NCBI RefSeq assembly: GCF_902168175.1
Contig: NZ_CABHOU010000002.1
Span: 1-47,495, forward strand
Direction: 5' to 3'
Length of the DNA stretch: 47,495 nucleotides
Source: an uncultured Chitinophaga sp.
GTDB lineage: Bacteria; Bacteroidota; Bacteroidia; Chitinophagales; Chitinophagaceae
The notes beneath the pieces were generated by a model. It made no database searches. It had not been told where the DNA came from and saw only the letters and a list, made by a program, of their open reading frames with translations. Positions 27,866-34,706 of the stretch are shown here, piece after piece. The position numbers and the translations under genes were made by a program. Each line of letters starts with the position of its first letter. Position 1 is the stretch's first letter.

Positions 27866-28984
27866 TTATTCAAACGCTTTTATACCTCTGCTGAATAATA
27901 GTTTGTTGGAAGCGAAAAATCCTCCACATGCGTCTAACTTCTCACATTTTTCACATTCCCTGAGATAAATATTCTTCCAGTCGGAAATTGATTTTCTGGA
28001 AAACTGCCAGAGACTCTTAGGTGTTGTGCACAATTGCGCGTTGTACAACGATACGTTCATGCCAAAGTCTGATAAATAATGAATTGCATCTTCCAGCTCA
28101 TCAGCGTAGTCTATTGGGTCTATCCACAGTTTATCAATGTTGTGCGGCGTATATCCTTGGTTTTCAAGTGCCATAAACGTTACATGTTCGGCAAATGGTA
28201 AGTTTTTATATATAAAACGGGATAGTTTTTTCAGTCTGGGTATTGTCTGTTGGTGGAGGACGATCCGTAGTTCTATTCGTACATTGTTTGCCGCGAGGTG
28301 ATGTAAGCCTAAAACCGTCTGTTGAAACGCACCTTTAGCTTGAACGACATAATCATGCAAATCTGCATAGTCTGCGTAGATAGGGATGCCCAGCATTAAT
28401 TTGTTGTAAGATAAGTCACCCAACCTGTCCGACAGGTTTTTCCATGCGAATGACCTTCCATTTGTCAGGCAGTGTATTTCTGTGTCGGGTAGGTTAACTT
28501 GCAATAATTCTAATAATGCAAAGAAACGTTCCCCTAGCAAAGTAGGCTCGCCGCCCGTTATTCCTAATTCTGAGCAGCTTTTAGGGATTAAGGGAATTGC
28601 TTCTTTGTACAAATTATAGAAATAAGTGGTGTCATCCCTGTCTTTCGGCGGTTGAGAACACATAAGGCAGTTGCTGTTACAACGTTCCGTAAATAGTAGA
28701 AAATTGTGTCTGGATTCGCATCTGTAAATTGTATTAATTACTCCATCCGTATTCAAAACAATTACGTCGCCATCATTTAGATAATTTAGGTCAGGAATGG
28801 CATAAATGCCGTTGGGGCCATAAGGGGGCACGCCAGTAGTGGAAAGGGTAAAACAGTCTTCGATTAATTGCTCGCCTGGAAAGGTATTGATCATTATTGA
28901 GCCAGGATCAAGCGTGCTTTTATTTACGACCCCTACAATCGGGCGATTTATGCCAAATGGGATTCCTTTGGTTTTAAGTTCCAT
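27866..28984 (-). CDS. hxsC: His-Xaa-Ser system radical SAM maturase HxsC
   Basis: Radical S-adenosylmethionine enzyme, 372 residues, last gene of the hxsADBC operon. The [4Fe-4S] cluster motif is C-x3-C-x2-C with C102, C106 and C109 (RCNSNCLMC), and the SAM-binding GGEP motif follows in ITGGEPTLL. A second cysteine set near the C-terminus (C-x2-C-x5-C in ECEKCEKLDACGG) is compatible with an auxiliary cluster. The first about 95 residues are an unusual N-terminal region not found in ordinary radical SAM proteins and typical of HxsC. It starts three bases after the hxsB stop. In this family it is predicted, together with HxsB, to modify the His-Xaa-Ser repeat protein HxsA; the chemistry is unknown. 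Confidence 0.9.
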   Translation of the reverse strand: MELKTKGIPFGINRPIVGVVNKSTLDPGSIMINTFPGEQLIEDCFTLSTTGVPPYGPNGIYAIPDLNYLNDGDVIVLNTDGVINTIYRCESRHNFLLFTERCNSNCLMCSQPPKDRDDTTYFYNLYKEAIPLIPKSCSELGITGGEPTLLGERFFALLELLQVNLPDTEIHCLTNGRSFAWKNLSDRLGDLSYNKLMLGIPIYADYADLHDYVVQAKGAFQQTVLGLHHLAANNVRIELRIVLHQQTIPRLKKLSRFIYKNLPFAEHVTFMALENQGYTPHNIDKLWIDPIDYADELEDAIHYLSDFGMNVSLYNAQLCTTPKSLWQFSRKSISDWKNIYLRECEKCEKLDACGGFFASNKLLFSRGIKAFE

Positions 28985-28987
28985 AAT

Positions 28988-30490
28988 TTAACTCTTACCA
29001 GTTAACCAGTTTCTAAATATCTTTTGAATTCTTTTATCCTCATTCATAAGCACGAAAAGGTGTCGTATTATTTCCATGTTCTTATGACAAAAAGAGCTGC
29101 TTGGCCGATGGCCATTCATGTCACCTTGAGTTGTGTAGTTAAATACCGGATCAGCTCCACAGTATGGTTGAAATGCGCAATCGGAGCATCCAGGAAGAGA
29201 CTCATTGAGGAAACATTCAGCGATGCTTTGCGATTTATCTCCGTAAAATATTTCTTCATAAGTTTCAACTCCTAATGTTCCAAGTTGAAAGGTGTGGTCC
29301 TTCATCTCAGCAAGCATTCTTGCTTCGTCGGAGGCGTATATTTTTCCATCATAATTAAAGACAATCACACTGTTTATAAGTCCTGCCGGTGACTGTAAAT
29401 CAACATAGCCCGTAGGGAATGGGGTTAGTATTTTTTTTAGTATGATGCAGGCGTAGTCTTCTCTTATGAAGTATCCATTAAGATTATGATTGATTATGAC
29501 ATCTAAAGCTTTCTTGTAAAATTCTATAAAGAGGGTCGTGTTGTAGTGATTTTTCTCAGCAGCTTTTGTGGCGAATCCGTACGGACTGATAGGTCTTAAG
29601 AAGATGTTCCGGAATTCCAGCTTTACATATTCATTTACGATTTCTTCCGGGTGTTGAAGGGATAGATTTGTTGTTGTTAGCAGCGCTGAAACATTTTCTT
29701 CTCCTAAAACCTCTCTACATTTAAAAATTCCCTCTACAGCCAATTGATAGCTGTTAGCACGCGGTTTATGCCTGTTTTTATTATGTATAAATTCAGGTCC
29801 ATCTAAAGAAGAAGATATTAGTATGTTGTGTTCTTTGCAGTATGATAGAATATCATCTGTTAGCGGCGCAAGATTTGTGCAGATGACGAAGCTGATTGAT
29901 TTGTTTTTTCTGCCAGCTTCAGTCGTAGCCTTTTCTACCCCATATTTTATGTTATCAAAAGCCAGTAGTGCTTCTCCTCCCTGGAACTCCATTGTGAGGT
30001 TAGGAGATGGTGATCGCATCATTATTTCTATCCCTAAATCTATATTTTCCCGGCTCATGTCAAACATCTCTTTGTCTGAAGTGACGCGGGATACCTGGCA
30101 ATAGTGGCAAGTGTGTTCGCAGCGTAAACTAATGACAAAGATGTGAAGCGAAGTAAAGTTGTCAAGAAAGGATTTTTTTGTTCTGTACCGGGTTGAAATT
30201 ACATCTACTAATTCTGGAATAGCTTTTTCAGAGATGAAAAAGTTAGCTATTAAGTCTGCATATAATTCTGACTGTCGATCCTTGCAAATGGCCTTTGTAA
30301 CTATTTTTTGAACAGTTCCCGATGGAATGATCAGAAAGTCACCAATGTCATTGACAATTATCTCCGAATCGCTGGTTAACTGTAGGAATCTGAACGGAAG
30401 AAGAAAGTAGGCTGATGGATCACTATTGCTGAAAGTATCTTTGCTCGTGAATTTTCTTTTCCCTTTGATGGCAGCTGGGGTGTTTGTCAT
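28988..30490 (-). CDS. hxsB: His-Xaa-Ser system radical SAM maturase HxsB
   Basis: Radical SAM enzyme of 500 residues. The cluster motif C-x3-C-x2-C lies at C124, C128, C131 (RCEHTCHYC) and the GGE motif in MEFQGGEALLAF. The C-terminal region has C-x2-C-x5-C (PGCSDCAFQPYCG) and a later SSSFC, consistent with SPASM/twitch-type auxiliary clusters as in peptide-modifying maturases. The ATG at 30490 is chosen because it begins one base after the hxsD stop; a TTG at 30511 would overlap hxsD and is less likely. The gene is visibly AT-rich. Confidence 0.9.
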   Translation of the reverse strand: MTNTPAAIKGKRKFTSKDTFSNSDPSAYFLLPFRFLQLTSDSEIIVNDIGDFLIIPSGTVQKIVTKAICKDRQSELYADLIANFFISEKAIPELVDVISTRYRTKKSFLDNFTSLHIFVISLRCEHTCHYCQVSRVTSDKEMFDMSRENIDLGIEIMMRSPSPNLTMEFQGGEALLAFDNIKYGVEKATTEAGRKNKSISFVICTNLAPLTDDILSYCKEHNILISSSLDGPEFIHNKNRHKPRANSYQLAVEGIFKCREVLGEENVSALLTTTNLSLQHPEEIVNEYVKLEFRNIFLRPISPYGFATKAAEKNHYNTTLFIEFYKKALDVIINHNLNGYFIREDYACIILKKILTPFPTGYVDLQSPAGLINSVIVFNYDGKIYASDEARMLAEMKDHTFQLGTLGVETYEEIFYGDKSQSIAECFLNESLPGCSDCAFQPYCGADPVFNYTTQGDMNGHRPSSSFCHKNMEIIRHLFVLMNEDKRIQKIFRNWLTGKS

Positions 30491-30491
30491 G

Positions 30492-30857
30492 TTAAATTGC
30501 TTTAGGATCAAAGCCGACAGGATCCGAAACCGGGTTTTCCGGTTCGTTTAAGAGGTCGTAATGTAAAAATGCCTTGGCTACTATCAGGTCGCGGATATTA
30601 CAGGTTTCAATTTTGATTATATACCTTAGCTGATTGTCAATCAAATCTTTGTTTATTTTCGTCATCACATTGTTCCAGTCGGTAATTTCATTGTGAGTTG
30701 GCTTTATCTGGACAGTAAAACATAATTCGCTTGGTTTTCTTAGGTCTATTTGGTAAGACCCACTGAGCCAGTAGAGCGTCTTCAAAACTGTTTCTTCATT
30801 GTAAATTTGCGCGTCAATTTGGAAACTCAGTATATGGTTATCAATTATATAATTCAT
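30492..30857 (-). CDS. hxsD: His-Xaa-Ser system protein HxsD
   Basis: Small soluble protein of 121 residues, the non-radical-SAM accessory component always found with HxsB and HxsC. It begins MNYIIDNHILSFQIDAQIYNEETVLKT and contains LYWLSGSYQIDL, matching the HxsD pattern. There is no signal peptide. Its role is not established; as a small partner of two peptide maturases it may be a substrate-recognition or scaffold protein, which is inference. Its start codon overlaps the hxsA stop (ATGA) and its stop lies one base before hxsB, so translation is probably coupled. Confidence 0.88.
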   Translation of the reverse strand: MNYIIDNHILSFQIDAQIYNEETVLKTLYWLSGSYQIDLRKPSELCFTVQIKPTHNEITDWNNVMTKINKDLIDNQLRYIIKIETCNIRDLIVAKAFLHYDLLNEPENPVSDPVGFDPKAI

Positions 30858-31600
30858 TTAGCTTTGTTTTTTATCGCGGTAAGCGTCTTTTGGTCGGTTA
30901 TTCCATTGGGGTTAAGTTCATTTTCATTTTGAAATTTTGTTATGGCTTTTTGAGTTTGAGGCCCATAGTAGCCAGTTATTACAATGTCCTTATTTAAAAT
31001 CTGTAGTAACCGTTGCAACTCTTCTACGTCCGTGCCTTCGCATCCACTTTTTAATACTCGTTCACCTAAACTCAAAGTTGATGAATCAGTTTGGGAATAA
31101 TTGGAGGTAGATTTACCCGCAGAAGATTTAGCCGGTGTATATAGTGGAGAAATACCACTTCTTGAAGATCTCGCAGGACTTGTCGAGGTCTTTTTTGAAG
31201 AGCTGCCTGATGAAGAACCGCTTGTTGACGAGCCGCTTGATGAAGAACTGGTAGATGGTGTATATGCCGGCGCCGGAGGGGTATAGCTCGACTTGCTGGG
31301 ACTATAAGATGATGAATAGTGAGAACTATGGGAACTGTGGGACGAATGCGACCGATGAGAGCTGTGTGACCTGTGCATTATAACCAGGCTGTTTTCTGGG
31401 TTCGATGTGTTTAGCTTGAGAACAAGTTTCGGTTTTAAAACATTTCTGTGGTAGTCTGCTGAATTGTCTGGATGAGGTTCTAAAAGTGTCGGCAGCGGCT
31501 TTGCTTCGCCTTTGCTGCTAGCCAGGGTACTCAGGGCTGCTGCTATAATGGCCAGGCTCTTTTTGGCGAGCGCCTGAAAACCAAATTTTTCTTTGCTCAT
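30854..31600 (-). CDS. hxsA: His-Xaa-Ser repeat protein HxsA, probable substrate of HxsB/HxsC
   Basis: First gene of the hxsADBC operon, 248 residues. A basic N-terminus is followed by a hydrophobic stretch (about residues 15-28) that looks like a signal peptide, with a possible cleavage after GEA33. Residues 76-96 are seven uninterrupted His-Xaa-Ser tripeptides (Xaa being R, S, R, S, S, S, Y). Next comes a low-complexity Ser/Thr/Pro/Gly linker (97-175). Residues about 183-245 form a peptidoglycan-binding-like domain (EGTDVEELQRLL...GYYGPQTQKAITKFQ...GITDQKTL). The family is predicted to be modified on the His-Xaa-Ser region by the two radical SAM proteins. The arrangement suggests an exported, cell-wall-attached modified protein, which is inference. 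Confidence 0.9.
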   Translation of the reverse strand: MSKEKFGFQALAKKSLAIIAAALSTLASSKGEAKPLPTLLEPHPDNSADYHRNVLKPKLVLKLNTSNPENSLVIMHRSHSSHRSHSSHSSHSSHYSSSYSPSKSSYTPPAPAYTPSTSSSSSGSSTSGSSSGSSSKKTSTSPARSSRSGISPLYTPAKSSAGKSTSNYSQTDSSTLSLGERVLKSGCEGTDVEELQRLLQILNKDIVITGYYGPQTQKAITKFQNENELNPNGITDQKTLTAIKNKAK

Positions 31601-31653
31601 GGAGGAAGTTAATTAGGGATTATTGATTATAATTATTCGTGGAATTACTAATC

Positions 31654-31701
31654 AACAATTTAAAGTTGTTAATAAACTAATTTGGTTAAACATTTGTTAA
31701 C
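31654..31701. promoter_or_regulatory. Paired operator-like inverted repeats upstream of hxsA
   Basis: Two inverted repeats of identical geometry lie in the divergent region between hxsA (-) and the AraC-type gene (+): AACAA-N7-TTGTT at 31654-31670 and GTTAA-N7-TTAAC at 31685-31701. Their centres are 31 bp apart, about three helical turns. The arms are short (5 bp) in AT-rich DNA, so chance is possible. Confidence 0.3.
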
Positions 31702-31728
31702 GAAGGAGGTGCATTGTGCCTGTATTTT

Positions 31729-31759
31729 TTTGCCAAACAATCCAAATCCCCTAAATTTA
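31729..31759 (+). promoter_or_regulatory. Candidate Bacteroidota-type promoter of the AraC-type gene
   Basis: TTTG at 31729-31732, a spacer of exactly 19 bp and TAAATTTA at 31752-31759 match the consensus TTTG-N19-TAnnTTTG with one mismatch. Initiation near 31766 would leave a leader of about 60 bases before the ATG at 31829. Confidence 0.45.
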
Positions 31760-31828
31760 TTTCCCCAGCCCGTCTATTTAAATCGTCTAAGCGTTTAAAA
31801 CACCATACCCAAAACCAGTAAAACGCTT

Positions 31829-32788
31829 ATGAAATTCCGCTTGCCTAACGGCGCGCAAGATGACTTTTACACCTCCAGTCAATTATCGGGGGGCGAGCCC
31901 GCTATCCCACATGCAGAGGTGTTTGTTTTAGCCAGTAATTCCGGTCGTACAAGCCTCCAGGAGAGGCAGGGCGACTCGCATGCTATCCGGCTTAAGAACT
32001 CCCAAATGAAGATGCCGGGCACAGTACCGTTGCATACGGAGCATCCCACCATTGCATTTTGTTATGTGATGAAAGGTCACGCTACCTGGCAGCTGAATGG
32101 GGTCGGTGATACCGTGTTCCGGGAAGGTTATTATCATCTTTATTACCTGCCACGCGGGGAGTACAGTTTGTCTATTCATAAGGGCAACTGTACGATCCTG
32201 ATGATTGAGCTGCATGTCGATTTCCTGAAACGCGCGGCGTTGAAATATGCCGAATTACGCGAGGTGTGCGAGAGGGTAGCCGCGGGATCTGAATTGGGTA
32301 TACAGCAGATCAGGGGACGCATGACCACCGATGTAAAGGCCGTGCTTAAAAAGATGATACAATGTGACTTTCACGAGCCGGAATGGAGTACTTATTTTAC
32401 GAGCCGGCTAAATGACCTGTTGCTGATATATATGCGGTTATTTACAGTCGAACGGGCTGCTTTACCCAAATCTTATACGGAAGAAGATATCAAAAACCTG
32501 GATGCGTTGGCGGAAATGGAGCATGACGAACAGCCAAACGAAGAGCAACTATCCCGGTTGTTTGCCATGAACAAGCGCAAACTGCGCGATGGATTTAAGC
32601 TACGGAACAAGAAAGGCAGGCGCGAATTGAATGTTGAAAAGAAGATAAAAGAAGCCTGCCGGATGTTGCGCGAAACTACCTTCAAGGTCTGTAAAATAGC
32701 ATATATGCTTGGGTATAAAAGCCTGCCTTCTTTTGGTAAAATATTTAGAAAGATAACAGGCAAATCCCCGGGTAAGTTCAGGAAATAG
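31829..32788 (+). CDS. AraC-type helix-turn-helix transcriptional regulator
   Basis: Regulator of 319 residues. The N-terminal half contains a beta-rich cupin-like stretch (CYVMKGHATWQLNG, YYHLYYLPRGEYSL) fit for ligand sensing. The C-terminal part holds the second half of an AraC DNA-binding domain, very clear in FKVCKIAYMLGYKSLPSFGKIFRK ending TGKSPGKFRK; the first helix-turn-helix is more diverged (EEQLSRLFAMNKRKLRDGFK). It is divergent from the hxs operon with a 228-bp shared upstream region, so it is a candidate regulator of hxs, but such pairs of genes can be adjacent by chance. Confidence 0.9.
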   Translation: MKFRLPNGAQDDFYTSSQLSGGEPAIPHAEVFVLASNSGRTSLQERQGDSHAIRLKNSQMKMPGTVPLHTEHPTIAFCYVMKGHATWQLNGVGDTVFREGYYHLYYLPRGEYSLSIHKGNCTILMIELHVDFLKRAALKYAELREVCERVAAGSELGIQQIRGRMTTDVKAVLKKMIQCDFHEPEWSTYFTSRLNDLLLIYMRLFTVERAALPKSYTEEDIKNLDALAEMEHDEQPNEEQLSRLFAMNKRKLRDGFKLRNKKGRRELNVEKKIKEACRMLRETTFKVCKIAYMLGYKSLPSFGKIFRKITGKSPGKFRK

Positions 32789-32799
32789 CTGAAAAGATA

Positions 32800-32832
32800 A
32801 AGGTCGGGCGCCCCTAAAGAGGCACCCGCCTT
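32800..32832. terminator. Candidate bidirectional terminator between convergent genes
   Basis: A long imperfect hairpin with arms AAGG-t-CGGG-c-GCC and GGC-a-CCCG-CCTT and an eight-base loop sits between the AraC-type gene (+) and the Ig-like protein gene (-). The minus side is followed by a T-rich stretch (TTTATCTTTTC); the plus side has none. Confidence 0.5.
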
Positions 32833-32842
32833 CACCGACGGG

Positions 32843-33394
32843 TTAGAGTAGGAATTCTCTTTCCGTTTCATTGCCCGGAAGGTCCGTGGCTTTCACCAGT
32901 ACCTTCCCGCCTGTCGGGCTATGCCCGCCCTGTTTGACGAGGTACTGCCAGTCAGCCTGGCCGTTTTCCTGTGTAGCGACACCTTCTTCTAACAGGTCGC
33001 CGGCAGCATTGTAAATGCTCACTTTTACCGACTGTACCCTGAAGTCGTCCACAATACTGAACAGCAGCCTGCTGCCTGCTTCACCTGAGTAATCCATAGT
33101 CTTTACCGCGAGGATTCTCGGGGCATGAAATGCATCGCTCATGGCTAAGTTGTAAGCGTTCTTTTTGGCGCTTGCCTTTGCCTGGTAAACTTCCTTTTGT
33201 AACGGATCGTCAATAGCGGCTTTTGCATACCTGGCGGCGAGCAGGAAGTTGTCGTTCGCCTTTTGCTGCTTTTCCGATTTTTTGCCTTTCTTTTTCTTCG
33301 GCATCTGGCAAAGGACGCCGTCGCGGAGTACGAATTGATTACCGAATTTTCCGCTCATGCCATACGTGATGGCGTTTGTTCTTGAATTTGACAT
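32843..33394 (-). CDS. Hypothetical protein with Ig-like C-terminal half
   Basis: Protein of 183 residues that I cannot assign to a named family. The N-terminus (TYGMSGKFGNQFVLRDGVLCQ) is followed by a lysine-rich stretch (about residues 32-45) and a helical region rich in Ala and Lys. The last about 90 residues are beta-rich, with SVKVSIYNAAGDLLEEGVA and KVLVKATDLPGNETE looking like an Ig-like fold. No signal peptide is seen. Its upstream region (33395-33725) contains the unusual periodic repeats described separately. Confidence 0.8.
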   Translation of the reverse strand: MSNSRTNAITYGMSGKFGNQFVLRDGVLCQMPKKKKGKKSEKQQKANDNFLLAARYAKAAIDDPLQKEVYQAKASAKKNAYNLAMSDAFHAPRILAVKTMDYSGEAGSRLLFSIVDDFRVQSVKVSIYNAAGDLLEEGVATQENGQADWQYLVKQGGHSPTGGKVLVKATDLPGNETEREFLL

Positions 33395-33462
33395 TGTGTA
33401 AAATTTAAATGATTAAGAAATAATGATTACCCCACAAAGATAGGTTGGGGTACAGGCGGAAT

Positions 33463-33500
33463 CTGTTCCTGAACGGAGTAAAAACTGTTCCCGAACGGAG
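33463..33500. promoter_or_regulatory. Two operator-like palindromic boxes 22 bp apart
   Basis: CTGTTCCTGAACGGAG at 33463-33478 and CTGTTCCCGAACGGAG at 33485-33500 differ at one base and each contains the palindrome GTTC-N2-GAAC. The 22-bp offset places them on the same face of the helix. They lie in the divergent region between the Ig-like protein gene (-) and the 165-residue protein gene (+). Confidence 0.55.
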
Positions 33501-33520
33501 GATTTTTTGGAGGTCGATAT

Positions 33521-33551
33521 TACCTGGAAGGAGGATGAAAGGTACCTGGAA
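33521..33551. repeat. Two TACCTGGAA boxes 22 bp apart
   Basis: TACCTGGAA occurs at 33521-33529 and again at 33543-33551, the same 22-bp offset as the neighbouring palindromic boxes. A related TAACCTGGA follows at 33553. Confidence 0.5.
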
Positions 33552-33559
33552 CTAACCTG

Positions 33560-33625
33560 GATATAGAAACGATATAGCGAGGATATACAAACGATATAGA
33601 AACGATATAGCGGGGATATACAACT
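33560..33625. repeat. Six-copy 11-bp tandem repeat with GATATA core
   Basis: GATATA begins at 33560, 33571, 33582, 33593, 33604 and 33615, exactly every 11 bp. The five bases after the core follow a three-unit pattern that repeats (GAAAC, GCGAG, CAAAC, then GAAAC, GCGGG, CAACT), so there is also a 33-bp higher-order unit present twice. No open frame of note crosses it. The remaining parts of 33395-33725 are AT- and T-rich without other clear features. Confidence 0.8.
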
Positions 33626-33725
33626 CGTCCTCTTTTAACTTTAATCCCCATGATTCCCAACGGTTTATTCCCCCATCTTCCTTCCAAACCTTTAGTTTTC
33701 TCTTTTTTTACCTACATTTACGACT

Positions 33726-34223
33726 ATGATCATTCGTAGCAACAAAAACATGGAGGCCTACCTCCAGCAACTGAATTACGACTTCCGCACTGCAGCTTAC
33801 GTGCTGCCGGAAGCGTTAGAAAATGTGCTCAATGACGGGTTAATCCAGCAGGATAACACCATCCTGCTTGCGGCCATCAATAAGGGTAGAAATGTGCCTT
33901 CATTTGCCGACGACCAGGAAAGGATGGATTTTGAATACTCGAGGAACAGGTTCGATACGGACCTGCCAGAGGAAGACGATGAGCTGGAATACCTGAAATG
34001 GACCCTCGAATTTGCCCACCGGCTGGCCAATAAAGTCCATGAAGAGTTTCCCGGTAAAACTTTTAAGGTGCTCGCCTTTTTCAATGAAACCAACTTTGAG
34101 AGCGAGCATATGGCGCAGTTCGCCTCTTCCCGCGTCCATTTTTACGAGGTGAAACAGGCCGATGGAGATAACGATCTTGAAGGGTATGAAGGGGAAGCTG
34201 CGCTGGAGATAGAAGTGCAATAA
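33726..34223 (+). CDS. Hypothetical acidic protein
   Basis: Soluble acidic protein of 165 residues with no recognised family. It has an N-terminal helical part (about 1-50), an acidic stretch (DLPEEDDELEYLKW, about 78-91), and a C-terminal alpha/beta part (KTFKVLAFFNETNFESEHMAQFASSRVHFYEV). The ATG at 33726 is used; an ATG at 33750 (ninth codon) is equally plausible because a -7-like TACATTTA (33713-33720) lies so close to the first one. A strong terminator follows. Confidence 0.75.
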   Translation: MIIRSNKNMEAYLQQLNYDFRTAAYVLPEALENVLNDGLIQQDNTILLAAINKGRNVPSFADDQERMDFEYSRNRFDTDLPEEDDELEYLKWTLEFAHRLANKVHEEFPGKTFKVLAFFNETNFESEHMAQFASSRVHFYEVKQADGDNDLEGYEGEAALEIEVQ

Positions 34224-34243
34224 GATAATTCTACATAAAAAAG

Positions 34244-34271
34244 CAAAGCCCCGTCATACGACGGGGCTTTG
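34244..34271. terminator. Bidirectional terminator between convergent genes
   Basis: A perfect 12-bp stem (CAAAGCCCCGTC with GACGGGGCTTTG) with a four-base loop. On the minus strand it is followed by a run of T (from AAAAAA at 34237-34242); on the plus strand the stem itself ends in TTTG. It directly abuts the stop codon of the minus-strand gene. Confidence 0.88.
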
Positions 34272-34577
34272 TTATGCCTGCTGGTAATTAGCTTTCACGA
34301 TCATCTCAATCTGGTGCCAGTTGATCTGCTCATCTGCCCGGTAGTCATACACCATATTGCGGGCAAATTTGCGGGTGGGAGGGAACACCACCAGTTGTAT
34401 GTAATCGGCGTAAGTATTGACCAGGCCCATATGCCGGCCGCGGGCTTTAAATAAGTGTACATCGCCTCTTTTCAGTTCTTTTACCTGTGGCTGCACCTGC
34501 TTCAGCAACTGCTGAAAGCGGGCTATGATCTCTTCATATATCGGTTTCCCGTTCTCCATGACATGACGTTTATACAT
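34272..34577 (-). CDS. Hypothetical protein
   Basis: Protein of 101 residues, basic and helical at the N-terminus (YEEIIARFQQLLKQVQPQVKEL), followed by a beta-rich segment (GDVHLFKARGRHMGLVNTYADYIQLVVFP). No signal peptide or membrane segment; not assigned to a family. The ATG at 34577 is preferred over a TTG three codons upstream. Confidence 0.7.
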   Translation of the reverse strand: MYKRHVMENGKPIYEEIIARFQQLLKQVQPQVKELKRGDVHLFKARGRHMGLVNTYADYIQLVVFPPTRKFARNMVYDYRADEQINWHQIEMIVKANYQQA

Positions 34578-34706
34578 AGGTCGCAAAAACGGTACTTTTT
34601 AACTATATATATCGGTTAAGGAATTATTAAGAAAACGTTAAGCCGCCTGCTGTCGCTTATTTCCCAATTTCCCCCTATCTTGCCAGCCTAAACACGCACC
34701 CGGATT

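Noticed and set aside
31101..31286. Glu/Asp-rich plus-strand frame opposite hxsA
   Set aside because: It is the antisense reading of the Ser-rich linker and has no independent support.
31714..31821. Possible 35-codon peptide from a TTG preceded by an AAGGAGGT sequence
   Set aside because: It overlaps the candidate promoter of the AraC-type gene, uses a rare start, and Shine-Dalgarno sequences are a poor guide in this phylum.
33560..33625. GATATA repeats considered as a CRISPR array
   Set aside because: The units are 11 bp in direct tandem without spacers of 25-40 bp, and no cas gene is present.
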